The notes: generated by a model not told the origin, from the sequence alone. Counted from the first letter of the stretch, positions 34,709 to 46,544 are shown. The stretch is DNA of 63,079 nt from Neocallimastix lanati (nom. inval.) (GCA_016946835.1 JACVTC010000029.1:1450001-1513079); one strand, 5' to 3'. Numbers and translations: made by a program.

Positions 34709-34940
34709 TTAAAACAAATAATTATTCCAAATAATTTGTATTATTGTTTCATATTCCGCTTCAATCAAAATACCATTTGTTTTAATAAAAGATAAATAAT
34801 ATTCTGAATCAATAGTATTACTACCAACAATATAGTTTTAATTCATATTTATCTAATAAAACCTTGGTCTTACAAAAATATTTTTGAACAATATTTATCA
34901 TTATTTCTTTTGTAATCAATAATTTTTCACTTTCATTCAT
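34709..34940 (-). pseudogene. Small antisense pseudogene of unknown family
   Basis: On the minus strand an ATG at 34940 opens MNESEKLLITKEIMINIVQK..., and after a single one-base frame change near 34840 a coherent frame runs to TAA at 34709-34711 (YIVGSNTIDSEYYL..., then EYETIIQIIWNN). The two halves look like parts of one protein end of about 77 residues. The amino acid mix differs from simple-repeat translations nearby. I do not recognise the family. Confidence 0.5.
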
Positions 34941-35029
34941 CGTTCAATAAAATCTTAAGGTATTTTTCATATTGATTAATTTATTTATTTAATATTTATT
35001 TATTTATTATCTATATATTTATTATTTAT

Positions 35030-35255
35030 TTATTATTATTTAATTAATAAATTAAAAAATATTTATTATATATTATTAGCTATGTTTATTTTAAGATTAA
35101 TAATTTATAATATAATATTTAATATTTAATTTTTATTATATATTATGGATATTATGTATCTATTGTTTATTATTATAAATAGTATTATAAATATTTATTT
35201 TATTTATATATATATTATTTTATTTAGTATTCTATTTCTATTTTATTTTATATTC

Positions 35256-35296
<41 letters not shown>
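35030..35296. other. AT-rich DNA with T tract
   Basis: TATTTATTATTTA-like simple sequence followed by a T34 run (35259-35294). No gene was seen. Confidence 0.5.
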
Positions 35297-35297
<1 letters not shown>

Positions 35298-35566
35298 TAT
35301 CTATTTAACGATTATTTGTATTTTTATTTTTATTTTAATTATTTTAATTTATGAAATATTTTATAAAAAGTATTGATTTCTTATTTTAATTAAATTTTAT
35401 AGATAGAATTAATACATTATTAATTTTTTTTTTTTTTTTTTTTTTTATATCTATTTAACGATTATTTGTATTTTTATTTTTATTTTTATTATTTTAATTT
35501 ATGAAATATTTTATAAAAAGTATTGATTTCTTATTATAATTAAAATTTATAGATAGAATTAATACA

Positions 35567-35605
<39 letters not shown>

Positions 35606-35630
35606 TTCTATTTAATGATTATTTATATTT
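35297..35630. repeat. Tandem duplication of about 150 bp (2.2 copies)
   Basis: ATATCTATTTAACGATTATTTG... starts at 35297 and again at 35447, with a partial third copy from about 35605. Each unit ends in a long T tract. The copies differ at few positions, so the duplication is fairly recent. It lies close to the telomeric array. Confidence 0.8.
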
Positions 35631-35632
35631 TA

Positions 35633-35636
<4 letters not shown>

Positions 35637-35675
<39 letters not shown>

Positions 35676-35870
35676 TATTTTTTTTTTTTTATTTTTTTTT
35701 ATTTTTTTATTTTTTTTACTTTTTTTTTTTCTTATTTTTTTTATTTTTTTTTATTTTTTTTTTATTTTTTTATTTATTTTTTTATTTTTTTTACTTTTTT
35801 TTTTTTCTTATTTTTTATTTTTTTTTTATTTTTATTTATTTATTTATTTATTTTTTTTTATTTTTTTGGA
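35637..35870. repeat. TTA microsatellite and T-rich (TTTTTTTA)n tract
   Basis: TTATTATTA (35637-35672) is followed by T runs broken by single A or C. Open frames here are poly-Tyr/Phe artefacts. Confidence 0.85.
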
Positions 35871-36015
35871 TCTTAATTTAAGTTTTGACTTAGTTTTTAA
35901 TTTTTTTTGTTGTTCTTATCTTTACTGTTGTTTTTATTTTCTTTGTTGTTTTTGGAATTACTGTAGTTTTTATTTCTGTCTTTATTTTTGTTATGACCTT
36001 CGTTTTAATAGTTGT

Positions 36016-36430
36016 TAACCCTAACCCCTAACCCTAACCCTAACCCTAACCCCTAACCCCTAACCCCTAACCCCTAACCCCTAACCCCTAACCCCTAACC
36101 CCTAACCCCTAACCCCTAACCCCTAACCCCTAACCCCTAACCCTAACCCCTAACCCCTAACCCTAACCCTAACCCCTAACCCCTAACCCTAACCCCTAAC
36201 CCCTAACCCCTAACCCTAACCCCTAACCCCTAACCCCTAACCCCTAACCCTAACCCTAACCCTAACCCCTAACCCCTAACCCTAACCCTAACCCCTAACC
36301 CTAACCCTAACCCTAACCCCTAACCCCTAACCCCTAACCCTAACCCCTAACCCTAACCCTAACCCCTAACCCCTAACCCTAACCCTAACCCCTAACCCCC
36401 TTAACCCCTAACCCCTAACCCCTAACCCCT
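36016..36430. repeat. Interstitial telomeric repeat array (CCCTAA/CCCCTAA), 415 bp
   Basis: About 60 units of CCCTAA and CCCCTAA are mixed irregularly, with one CCCCCTTAACCCC irregularity near 36396-36408. On the + strand the C-rich sequence reads toward the right, which is the polarity of a left chromosome end whose body lies to the right (36.4 kb onward). Yet 36 kb of other sequence lies on its left. The unit equals TTAGGG/TTAGGGG on the other strand. It is either a telomere captured by fusion or repair, or an assembly join. Confidence 0.95.
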
Positions 36431-39400
36431 TGAATCCTTCGGGTACTAATCTATAAGGAGGATCAGGCTTAAAGAATTCTTTATGTAAAAAGTATTGGTC
36501 ATCGTTTAAAGTAATATCACCATTTTCTTTTAATGAAATAGAGTATACCGTATCGTTGAAATTTGTATTTTCAAAATAGGAAGAAATATTATAAAAGTAA
36601 TATTCAGTTTCGTTGAATGAATTTGTAAAGAATAACATATTCTTATTCAAGTAGTATTTGAAATCATTATATTTCTTTTTGTTGTAATACATTAAATTTT
36701 GAGAATAGATAGTGTTACAATTAGTGTCACTGGAAGAAATGGCTTCACAAGTTTTATTGGAATACAATTCCCAAATGGTTTTTCTATTGCTATTTGTGAT
36801 GACTAATTTGTCATCCTTTCCATCATAATGCATTTTCATAAACGGATAGTTTTGAATGATAACTTTGTTATTTATATAAAAACTATTATTTTCCATTGTA
36901 ATATTCCTTACGAACCTCATAGGACCAGATTTAAATTCTAAACCATTTTTATTGGACAAGTATAGGAAATCATCTGTTCCATCAAGAGCAAACATTCTAT
37001 CATACGTACTAAACGTTTTATCACTAATAATTTTATTGTTGGAGATACTGGGCTCTTTCATTTCTTCCAAAGAGTGTAAAAATCTAACTGAACTAGAAGC
37101 CCACAACGGTTCCCACGTCAACACATTAAATATCATAATGTCTGGATGGGTCATTGGATATCTATATTCTATACTCAATCTTGCGTACTTACCCGTATCA
37201 GGGTCCGTAGTATCGAATTGAACAATTCTGTTTTCATAGTTGTCATTACAAACTAATTTCATACCTTGTACATTCAAATTCAATTCTTTAATACCATTAT
37301 GACTTTTACAATTAGCAATGTTTTTACTTATTTTTTCATGTTTTTCATTTTTATTATAGTAGTAAATGACTTCGGTATCCGTAACATTTAACATGGCACC
37401 AAAGGTGGAAATTAAGGATTCGCCAGGTAATAAATTATTAACGTAATACTTATTTTTGTAAGATTTATCGGTTCCATTGTCTTCGTAATAATTGTACAAT
37501 TCCGGACTAGAGAATAAATTATAGATATATTTAGGACGTAAGGTTTCATTACACGAAGATATTTCATAAACCATGGGACGGATATATCTGATATGTGTAT
37601 TATACTCACTTTTCCGTACAGGCCATGAACTCCAATAGAGATTATGTTCGTCATCTTCAACAAAGAGTTCACCTTCATCAGACAATACCAATCTAAAGTT
37701 TCCACCCTTATAGCTTTTATTCTTTTGAGCTAGCGGATTAATAACATGCCATATAGCAAAATTATTCTTGTCACGTAATATGAATTCCCCTAATGGTGAA
37801 AAGTTCAACGTATATGGTCCTTCATATAACTCAATATTAGCTGTCATAGAGGACCACATGGTTCTTGCTCCTTCCTTTACCACCATGTTTCCTGTATCTT
37901 GAACGAAGAATTTATACTTACCATTCATGGAAACTAAAGCTTCAAATTCTTTCATAACGTTATTACAGTTCATCTCGATACTTTTTTTATAGGTATCCTT
38001 TACCTTTGGACCGAGAACGTTGTGCTTGTCGTGTTTACTTATTTCACCGGTAGCACGAGGGGTATCAAAAGCTAAAGGCATATTATATTCTCTTGGAAAG
38101 GCATAACCGACATAGTTTTCTTGACCAGGGCGAATTTCCCATATTTTTACACCGACACCATCATATATACATACGGAAACGCTAGCACTATTATGTTCAT
38201 CTTTAATGTACAAGTAGTAACCCAGACCGTCTGGGAAACCAACGTTAAATGGTAAATCCTTTGGCAAACTATCCCATATAATATATTCATCTTCCTTATC
38301 ATTAAATGGAAGTAATCTTTCCGTACTAAGGGTGGGATCATAGTTAGCTTCATTAGTAGCTTTTGAATTACTAACAGTTGAACTAGATTTATTAGTAGTC
38401 GCTTTCGTCGTCGTCCTCGTCGTTGTCGTCGTGGTGCTACTACTTTCCTTGCTGGTAATAACAAAGGCGCTTGTTGGATTGCTACTAGACACAGTTTGAG
38501 TATTAGAATCTTCAGTAGTAATGGTGGTGGCGGTATCATCATTAAATAAATTATTTTCACTTTTAGTTTTTTTCGGTTTATTAGCTTTTCTACGTTCTAA
38601 TTTGGGATTTGAATTAACCGTTTCTGTTGATTCACTTGAATTATTCAACATCACCCCACTAAAATCTGCATATTTAACATTTGGATTATAACTCTTAAAT
38701 ATATGCTTAGCCGTAACGTATAAATGACCGTTACTTCCAAGATATAATTTAAATTTGTAATCAATTTTTACTCCATTTTCATTAGTTTTGGGGATATAAT
38801 CCATACCATTTGTCCACAACTTATTATTTAAACATTTGTTATCTAATGCCTTACCTTCACATAATACAAGTTCTCCTGATTCCAATAAACCAAATACGTA
38901 TTTACCGCTCTCAGATATAATAGCATTCTTCACTTCTAAATAGTTCTTAGACCTTAGTGTATTTTTTTTATTATTTTCTATAAAAATAAACTTTTCCTTG
39001 TCATCATTCAATACGTATTCCTCGTAGTCCTTCATATTCTGATTCGAATTGCAAGCAATTGGTGTTTGAGCGAAATCAAGTAAACCAATTGGTCGAATAC
39101 TTTTTTTGTAAGTCACTAGTAATTCTCCATTTCCATCATACTCCCCACACGCCCATACATTTACTTCAGATTTGAATAATGGTAAAGCTGTCAAGTTCCA
39201 ACAACGAGTATCTGGAATTTTAAAGTTTATTTCGACGCTTTCTTCTCTATTCTCACTAATGGAAACCGCATCAGCATGCGATTTTTCTGCCGATCTATCG
39301 ATGGCTTCGTCATACGATATATCAGAATTATATGTTCTGGTATTGGAATTTCCGTAGGCATAACTATTGGATGAAGTCTTTGTTGAAGAAGACTCATTTA

Positions 39401-41933
39401 CCCATCCATGTTCTTCGTTAAAATTGGAAGTGTACATTCTTGAAGCTGAATCAGATTCCGACAACTCCTTGCTTGATGTCTCGGAATGACCTCTTGTGTA
39501 GGCATCGGAATAACCATCAGTATTAGTCCATGTGTCACTAGTACCCGATGTATTGGTATAGGCGTCCGACCAATTTGTGGAATCTGATCTTCCACTTTCC
39601 TTTGACTTTGTTGAACTCGTAGTATCACTGGATGAACGAGTACCTGCTGCTGCAATTCTCAATTCCTGCCTTGAACTTTCATACGCAATTCTTTCCTGTG
39701 ACTCTCTACTTCTGATGGCTTCCTCTAATTCTGCCTGGGCAGTCCACGTTGCAATGTAGTTAGCTTCTCTTGCTATATCATTTGCGTCTCTGGCTACTTT
39801 ATTGGCGTCTTGAGCAATATAATTAGCTGTCTTGGCGATATCATTTGCCTGATACGCAGCTCTATTAGCATCCACTGCGATATCATTCGCCCTCTCAGCT
39901 ATATCATTAGCTTTACTTGCGATGTCGTTTGCCTGGAATGCAGCTACATTGGCTTCTCTTGCGATATCATTCGCTTGGAAGGCGGCTGCATTGGCTATCG
40001 ATGCAATTTCATTGGCTTGGAACGCTGCAAAATTTCCCACTGCTGCAATGTCATTGGCTTGACGCGATATATCATTACCCTCTCTGGCGATATTATTGGC
40101 TTCCTGGGATATTTCATTACCCTTCTTGGCTATTTGATTACTTTCATATTGAAAATACGTACTTGCAGCTGAATTTACAATACCAGCAATAGTACCTATA
40201 ACTGGAAGAATGGCTCTTTTATTAGGCATTTCGTAGCTTTGTAAGTAGTGACTTTCGCTTCTTTTATCTGGCTTTATATTTTTGGTTTTTTTATAATCGT
40301 TCATATCCATCCTTGAGTATTCTTCATTATGACTCAATTCCTTACTCTCACTCCAGTTATGCGTGTCGACATGTTCTCCTCCATCGGTTCTTGTATGGGA
40401 ATAATCTTCACTTTCAGTATGAGCATAGGAATCTTCATGGTTGTTGGTATGCGTTTTTTCTTTACTGGTTGTATCCGCTACCGATTGGGACCTAACAATA
40501 CTGTACACCGATTCCAACGCTGTGGAATCCCCTTCTGAAGTCGCATGGGATATACTCTTACTATCAGTTAGAGCACTGGATAGTTCTATTACGTTATTAA
40601 TATCTTCTGTTAAGGAGCTACCTTCGCTTAATACCCTACCATAAGCATTATGGTAGGATATACCACTCGAATCTGTAATAGTTACTGAATGATCAATGGT
40701 TTTGGAAATACTTACAGAACACGATATAGAACCATCAATAAAATTCTTTACAATTCCACAATGCTTTATTCTTTTATTATCATTTTCTTCATTCCTATCT
40801 TTCTCCATGACATCCATGTATTCATTTCTATTACCGCCATATGGTATTCCCATAACCGTTACAATATTGTGTATATCATCCGTCGTCTTAAAATTAATTA
40901 ATGCGGGATGATAAGGATTATACCCTGGATTTATACTGTTTAATGCAATACATTTTAATCCATTCTTTTGAATGTTTTCATATTTTTCCTTGAATATTTC
41001 CTTATACTCTTCAACAGAAGGAACACCCTGTAAAACACTTTCTGATGGCTTGATAATGTTATCTTCAATTTCTTTTTCTTTTGATTTTGTATGGGTCAAA
41101 CTTGTACCTGTACTATTATTCGTATTTTCATCAGAACTACGTTTATTCAAAGCATCGCCCTCTTCTTCCTTTTTATTTTCCTTCGAATTCTTATGACTAT
41201 TCTTTGCTACTTCATAGTAAATACCGATGTTATTTACAATGGTATTATTTCCACAATAGGAGACCCCAAGCCACGTTGGACCGATAAACTTGGAATATTC
41301 TTCGATACTATCAAAAAAAACAGTATTATTATTAGAATCGGTATAAAATGGATTTATCACTTTGGTTACCCCATCATAATTGTAGAGACAGAACTCTCTA
41401 TTTTTTTCTTCATTTTCATTGCCAATATTCTTTTTATCGTTACCATTACCCTTTTCATTATCTACTTCTTCTATATTACCATCTTTTTCATTATTAATAT
41501 TTGTATAATTACTATCATTTTCATTATTAATACTTGTACCACTACTTTTTACATTATCCACTTCTTCATTAATTTCTTCGAGCTGTTCATTATTATTTTT
41601 TATTTTTTCTTCTTCTTCATTAATATCTTCTTTATTATTATTTTTTATATTATCATTTCCTACAGTATTATTTCTATTTTCATTATACCTTTCAAAAACT
41701 TTTTCAGTATTTTCTTCTTTTTCAATTAATTCATTTCTTTTTTGGTTCAAACTACTTTTTACTTCTTTGTTTAATTCACTTGACTTCTTAAAAGAGGTAC
41801 TTTTCTCCTTAGAATCATTTAAATTATAATATTGAATATCAAAATCGTCTAGAGTAACTTTTTGCTTATAATATTCACAGTTTATAACATTAATAAAAAC
41901 TGTTGACAGCAACAGTATTGACTTAATATTCAT
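36408..41933 (-). CDS. Giant intronless secreted protein (1841 residues): heptad array and bulb-lectin-like repeats; 3' end in telomeric repeat
   Basis: Starts with a signal peptide (MNIKSILLLSTVFINVINC, cleavage near residue 19), then an Asn/Glu/Lys-rich region (about 30-175). Two Ser-rich segments (about 411-540 and 764-900, both with SKELS and SRM) flank a Lys572-Arg573 site, a hydrophobic stretch (AILPVIGTIAGIVNSAAS, from 574) and 18 successive heptads ending in Asn (about 598-725, such as DIAREAN). After a Thr-rich linker (about 1150-1190), regions at about 998-1081, 1212-1281 and 1327-1440 show SGKYVFGLLESGELVL- and GNMVVKE...MWSS-type patterns of bulb-type (mannose-binding-like) lectin folds. 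The last codons (GLGVRG and stop) are telomeric repeat, so the true C-terminus is probably lost. Likely a secreted or wall glycan-binding protein; the exact family is unknown. Confidence 0.85.
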   Translation of the reverse strand: MNIKSILLLSTVFINVINCEYYKQKVTLDDFDIQYYNLNDSKEKSTSFKKSSELNKEVKSSLNQKRNELIEKEENTEKVFERYNENRNNTVGNDNIKNNNKEDINEEEEKIKNNNEQLEEINEEVDNVKSSGTSINNENDSNYTNINNEKDGNIEEVDNEKGNGNDKKNIGNENEEKNREFCLYNYDGVTKVINPFYTDSNNNTVFFDSIEEYSKFIGPTWLGVSYCGNNTIVNNIGIYYEVAKNSHKNSKENKKEEEGDALNKRSSDENTNNSTGTSLTHTKSKEKEIEDNIIKPSESVLQGVPSVEEYKEIFKEKYENIQKNGLKCIALNSINPGYNPYHPALINFKTTDDIHNIVTVMGIPYGGNRNEYMDVMEKDRNEENDNKRIKHCGIVKNFIDGSISCSVSISKTIDHSVTITDSSGISYHNAYGRVLSEGSSLTEDINNVIELSSALTDSKSISHATSEGDSTALESVYSIVRSQSVADTTSKEKTHTNNHEDSYAHTESEDYSHTRTDGGEHVDTHNWSESKELSHNEEYSRMDMNDYKKTKNIKPDKRSESHYLQSYEMPNKRAILPVIGTIAGIVNSAASTYFQYESNQIAKKGNEISQEANNIAREGNDISRQANDIAAVGNFAAFQANEIASIANAAAFQANDIAREANVAAFQANDIASKANDIAERANDIAVDANRAAYQANDIAKTANYIAQDANKVARDANDIAREANYIATWTAQAELEEAIRSRESQERIAYESSRQELRIAAAGTRSSSDTTSSTKSKESGRSDSTNWSDAYTNTSGTSDTWTNTDGYSDAYTRGHSETSSKELSESDSASRMYTSNFNEEHGWVNESSSTKTSSNSYAYGNSNTRTYNSDISYDEAIDRSAEKSHADAVSISENREESVEINFKIPDTRCWNLTALPLFKSEVNVWACGEYDGNGELLVTYKKSIRPIGLLDFAQTPIACNSNQNMKDYEEYVLNDDKEKFIFIENNKKNTLRSKNYLEVKNAIISESGKYVFGLLESGELVLCEGKALDNKCLNNKLWTNGMDYIPKTNENGVKIDYKFKLYLGSNGHLYVTAKHIFKSYNPNVKYADFSGVMLNNSSESTETVNSNPKLERRKANKPKKTKSENNLFNDDTATTITTEDSNTQTVSSSNPTSAFVITSKESSSTTTTTTRTTTKATTNKSSSTVSNSKATNEANYDPTLSTERLLPFNDKEDEYIIWDSLPKDLPFNVGFPDGLGYYLYIKDEHNSASVSVCIYDGVGVKIWEIRPGQENYVGYAFPREYNMPLAFDTPRATGEISKHDKHNVLGPKVKDTYKKSIEMNCNNVMKEFEALVSMNGKYKFFVQDTGNMVVKEGARTMWSSMTANIELYEGPYTLNFSPLGEFILRDKNNFAIWHVINPLAQKNKSYKGGNFRLVLSDEGELFVEDDEHNLYWSSWPVRKSEYNTHIRYIRPMVYEISSCNETLRPKYIYNLFSSPELYNYYEDNGTDKSYKNKYYVNNLLPGESLISTFGAMLNVTDTEVIYYYNKNEKHEKISKNIANCKSHNGIKELNLNVQGMKLVCNDNYENRIVQFDTTDPDTGKYARLSIEYRYPMTHPDIMIFNVLTWEPLWASSSVRFLHSLEEMKEPSISNNKIISDKTFSTYDRMFALDGTDDFLYLSNKNGLEFKSGPMRFVRNITMENNSFYINNKVIIQNYPFMKMHYDGKDDKLVITNSNRKTIWELYSNKTCEAISSSDTNCNTIYSQNLMYYNKKKYNDFKYYLNKNMLFFTNSFNETEYYFYNISSYFENTNFNDTVYSISLKENGDITLNDDQYFLHKEFFKPDPPYRLVPEGFKGLGVRG
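39747..40146 (-). repeat. Heptad-repeat coding region (xIAxxAN)n
   Basis: Eighteen consecutive 7-residue units end in Asn (examples DIAKTAN, YIAQDAN, DIAERAN), about 21 bases per unit. Ala at positions 3 and 6 and Ile/Ala at position 2 are near constant, as in a long coiled coil. The codons differ between units, so this is an old, selected repeat and not a recent satellite. Confidence 0.85.
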
Positions 41934-42624
41934 TTTAATTTTTTATTTATACATATATATATAAATATTTCTTTTATTCTAATTATTATTTTCTTAATTT
42001 AACTAGCTTAATTTTATTATACTTTTTCTTTTTGTTTTTTTAATATTATATATATATATAATTTATTTCTCTTTTTTTTTTAAAAAAAAAATTATTTGAT
42101 ATATATAAATATATCTTTTTATTATTTTTTTATTTAAATATATAGTTAAATATATATATCTTTTAAATATTTAAAAAAAAAAACAAAAAATTATTTATAA
42201 AAATAATTTAATCAAAATTTTTTTAAATAATTAATTTATAAACTATACAAAAAACTTTATATATATATAATTTTATTGAATTAAAAATTATTTTATAGGA
42301 ATAATATATTTATATAAAACAATAGAAATTAAAATTTTATTTTTAATATTCATACTTATAAATTAAAAATTACAGGGTTAAATATTTCTAGTACATTATT
42401 ATTAATAAACGGATTTTCCTTAAATTTTTAATATTACAAAATATATAATTTTATTTATAATTTAAAATATTTACACTATATATTATTTATAAAATTTTTT
42501 TAATTAAAATTTAATCCTTTTAATAATTATTTAAAATATATTTATATATTTTAATGTAATTTAAAATATATATTTACAATAAGTAAATAATAAATTTGTA
42601 TACAAAAAAAAAAAGAAAGAAACA

Positions 42625-42666
<42 letters not shown>

Positions 42667-42670
42667 AACA

Positions 42671-42715
<45 letters not shown>

Positions 42716-45571
42716 TTATTTATTATATTTTATAAAAATATTTAAAATGTTTTTTTTTTATCTAGCTAAAATTTAAAAGTAATAAGCATAAATTAATTTA
42801 AATTAATGTATACACAATAACCAATATTATAAAAATTTAAGTAATTTTTATCAACAATTATAAAACACAATTAAAACTGGATATAATATTTACAAAAAAA
42901 AAAAAAAAAAAAAAAAATAAATAAAAAATAAATAAATAAATAAATAAATAAAATAAAATAAATAAAAAAATAAAAATAAATAAAAATAAAAATTAAATTA
43001 AATAAAATAATTTAAATTAAAATAAAAAAAAAAAAAAACACAACAATAGAAAAAAAATTATTAAACAAAAATTTTAAAAACATAATAAAAAAAGTCATTT
43101 TATAAACAAAAAACATAAGTTTCGTTTTTAAATAATAGTATCGATTATATTAATATTTATTATAATGATTTATTTTATATAACGGATATAATTCCCCACT
43201 ATTTTAATTTCAAAAAATTATCTTAAAACAAAATGAAAAAATATATCGTTTAAATAAATAAATAAAAAAAAATAATTATATTATAATATTTAATAATATT
43301 ATATATAAAATTATATAAAATTAGTATATATTAACAAATATTATTTTTTTCTTTTTTTTTTTTTTTGTTATAATTTTTTTTTTAATTTATCTTATTAATT
43401 TTTGTGATTACTTTTTTCTTTAATCATCAATTACATAATTAAATTATTATTAAATTTAATTTATAGATATTAATAAGAATTATTAAATATTAAAGAATTT
43501 ATCCTTAATTGTTTTTATGCTTAATTTTTATATTAAATAAATTAAAATTTTTTTTTGATTTTATTTTAAAATTTAATGAATAAAATTAATTAAGATTATA
43601 TATATTTATATATAATTTAAATATATTATATTATATTGTATAATATTATATTATATGTATGATCCCCTAAGATGTAACGGAATACAGTACAACTAAATCT
43701 ATTAACTTTAATTTATTTATTTTTAATCTAAACTTGTACTAATTGTATATCTATACTTTTTTTTAATATTATTTATAATTTAAAAGATAACTTTATAAAT
43801 AGATACTATAAATATATATATAATTTAATTCATTTCTAAATTACTAATATATTATTGTATTTTATTTTTTTTAAAATAAAAGAAATAATAAAAAATATTT
43901 AATATATATATAATAACAATTGCAGAAAAAAAATTAAAAAATATATAATAAAAAAAATTTTAATGTGATCGTGATCAATCTAAACATATCTATTTAATAT
44001 TTAAATAATTTCATTTCATAATATTAATTAATTATAATTTTTTTTAACAAATAAAATTTTTATTATATAATATATAAACTTCAAAAAAATTAATAAATAT
44101 AGTATTAAATAAATTTATATATTATTCCTTTTTCCTTTTTTTTTTGTGATTTTTCTTTAACAAATCACCAACCTTTAACAAATCACCAACTTTAAATTTA
44201 AATTATTATATTAAATTTAATTTATAGATATTAATTGTAAACTTTAAATATTAAAAATTTTTAATAATTAATTTTTAAAATTAAAAAAAAAAAAAAAAAA
44301 AAAGGAAAAAAAAGGAAAAAAAAAAAATCTAATTATTTATAATTTTTATTTTTCTTTTTCTTTTTTTTATTTTCTTTTTTTTATGCTACCTTACACAACT
44401 AATTTAATTCGTTTTAATAAATATATTTATTATATGATAAAAAAAAGATGGTATATTTCATGTTTCCCATCTTTATCTAATATACTAAATATAATTATTT
44501 ATAAGAAAATGATTAAATTCATTCAATAGAAATAAATTTATTTTATAAACTTTTAAGTTATTAATTATTTATTATATAAAACTTATAATACTAATTCTTA
44601 AGGTAATTAGTAAACCTCTACTAAATTTATCTAATTTTACAGGTTAATTAGTAACCTTTAAACATTCTTTTTATTATTATCTAATTTTACTGGACAATTA
44701 GTAACATTTTATTAAATAAATATTTTATATTCCTATTTATATTAGTTATCTAAATTAAAGTAATTTTTATAAACAATAATTTTTACTAAAGTATTTAACA
44801 TTTCTAAACAATTACATTTACAAGTTATTTTTATAATTTTATTAATATAATTTTTTTCTATTTAACTATTTAATAATTTTATACTTATAATCTATATAAT
44901 TTTAATATATTTATTTTGATTTATTATTTTTTAAAGTTTCATTCTATATCATATATTTATTAAAATTTTTTTGTAATCTATAACTTTATGTACCATTTAA
45001 TAGTATGATAAATAATATAATAATATATTTGTATACAATTTATTTTTACTAAATTAATAATTAATATAAAATATAAAAATATCTTCTTTTTATATTAATA
45101 AAGTTTTTAATAACAATAAATAAGGCTTTATATTAATCTACATATTTTATTATAAAAAATAATCTTACAATTCAAATACAATATTTAAATTAATGATATA
45201 CTTTATATATATTTTTTATATTATTTATTATCTATTTATATATAAATTATTAAATTATTTAAAAAAATAAAATATATATATATTTATTTTATAATATTTT
45301 TATATATAAATTATTTATATACTACTTAATAATATAACAGTATAATATAATTCAACAATTTTTGAACTTTATAAAAATTATTGTATTATATTATAAATTT
45401 ATATAACAATTTTATCCACTTTTCTTATTGTTATATTAAGAGATTTATTTTTATTCGATTATACAAAAGAAATAATTTTTTATTGTAAAAATAAAGAACA
45501 AAATAAAACAATAATAAAAAAAATTAAAATAAAAATTAAATAAAATAAAATAAAAATAAAAATAAAAATAA

Positions 45572-45602
<31 letters not shown>

Positions 45603-46170
45603 TAAAATAAATTAAAATAAAAATTAATAATAATAAACAAAACAATAAAATTTAATGGTAATTATAAAATTATAAAAAAAATATAAAAAATAAAAAATAA
45701 AAAAAAGTGAAAAATAATTATTTCTAAACAATATATTATTAAAAATAAAAAAAATTAAAATACAGGAATAATTTAAAATATATTAATACTATTTAAAACT
45801 TTAATTTATAATTTATTATTTTTTACTTAATAAGTAAAATAAATATCTTTAAATTTCTCATATTCTTTTTTTTTTTCTATTTTTTTTATTGTTTTAAAGA
45901 TTTTAATTTATTACTTTTCTTTATTTTTTAATAAATAAAAAAGAAATATTAATTATTTATATATAAAAATAATATATTTAATATATACAAATGAAAAATG
46001 AATATTTTTAAAACCCCTAAATTTTATAAATTATATTTAGATAATAATTATTTAAATATGATTAAATATTTCAGAACATTGTTATTTAATTTTTTTATTA
46101 TGACTATTTAATATATATGGAAATTAAATATAAATAGTAATGTGAATGGTAAATCTGTAAATCAAAAAAT

Positions 46171-46228
<58 letters not shown>

Positions 46229-46340
46229 AAAATATATATATATTAATATTAATTGTAAAACAAAAAAATCAAAAAAAAAAAAAAAAAAAAAAAAAAATTA
46301 AAATATATATATATTAATATTAATTGTAAAACAAAAAAAT

Positions 46341-46390
<50 letters not shown>
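46171..46390. repeat. Tandem repeat of AT block plus poly-A tract, about 71-bp period
   Basis: TTAAAATATATATATATTAATATTAATTGTAAAACAAAAAAATC occurs at 46227-46271 and 46297-46342, each followed by a long A tract (25-56 bases); another A tract precedes the first copy. Confidence 0.8.
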
Positions 46391-46393
<3 letters not shown>

Positions 46394-46544
46394 TTAAAAA
46401 AAAATATATTTTAAAAAAAATGAAAATTTAGAAAACAATAAATAAATAAACATTAGTATAAAATAAATAAATTAATAAATTAATAATTAAGTAAATAAAT
46501 AAATTATTAAATTAATAAATTAATTAATTATTGAATTAGTAAAT

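Noticed and set aside
36016-36430. A true chromosome end at this point
   Set aside because: Unique sequence continues on both sides; only long reads can tell whether the join is real, so it is annotated as interstitial.
39398-41729. Several + strand frames inside the giant secreted gene
   Set aside because: They are antisense shadows of the 1841-residue frame, which has a signal peptide and repeated domains.
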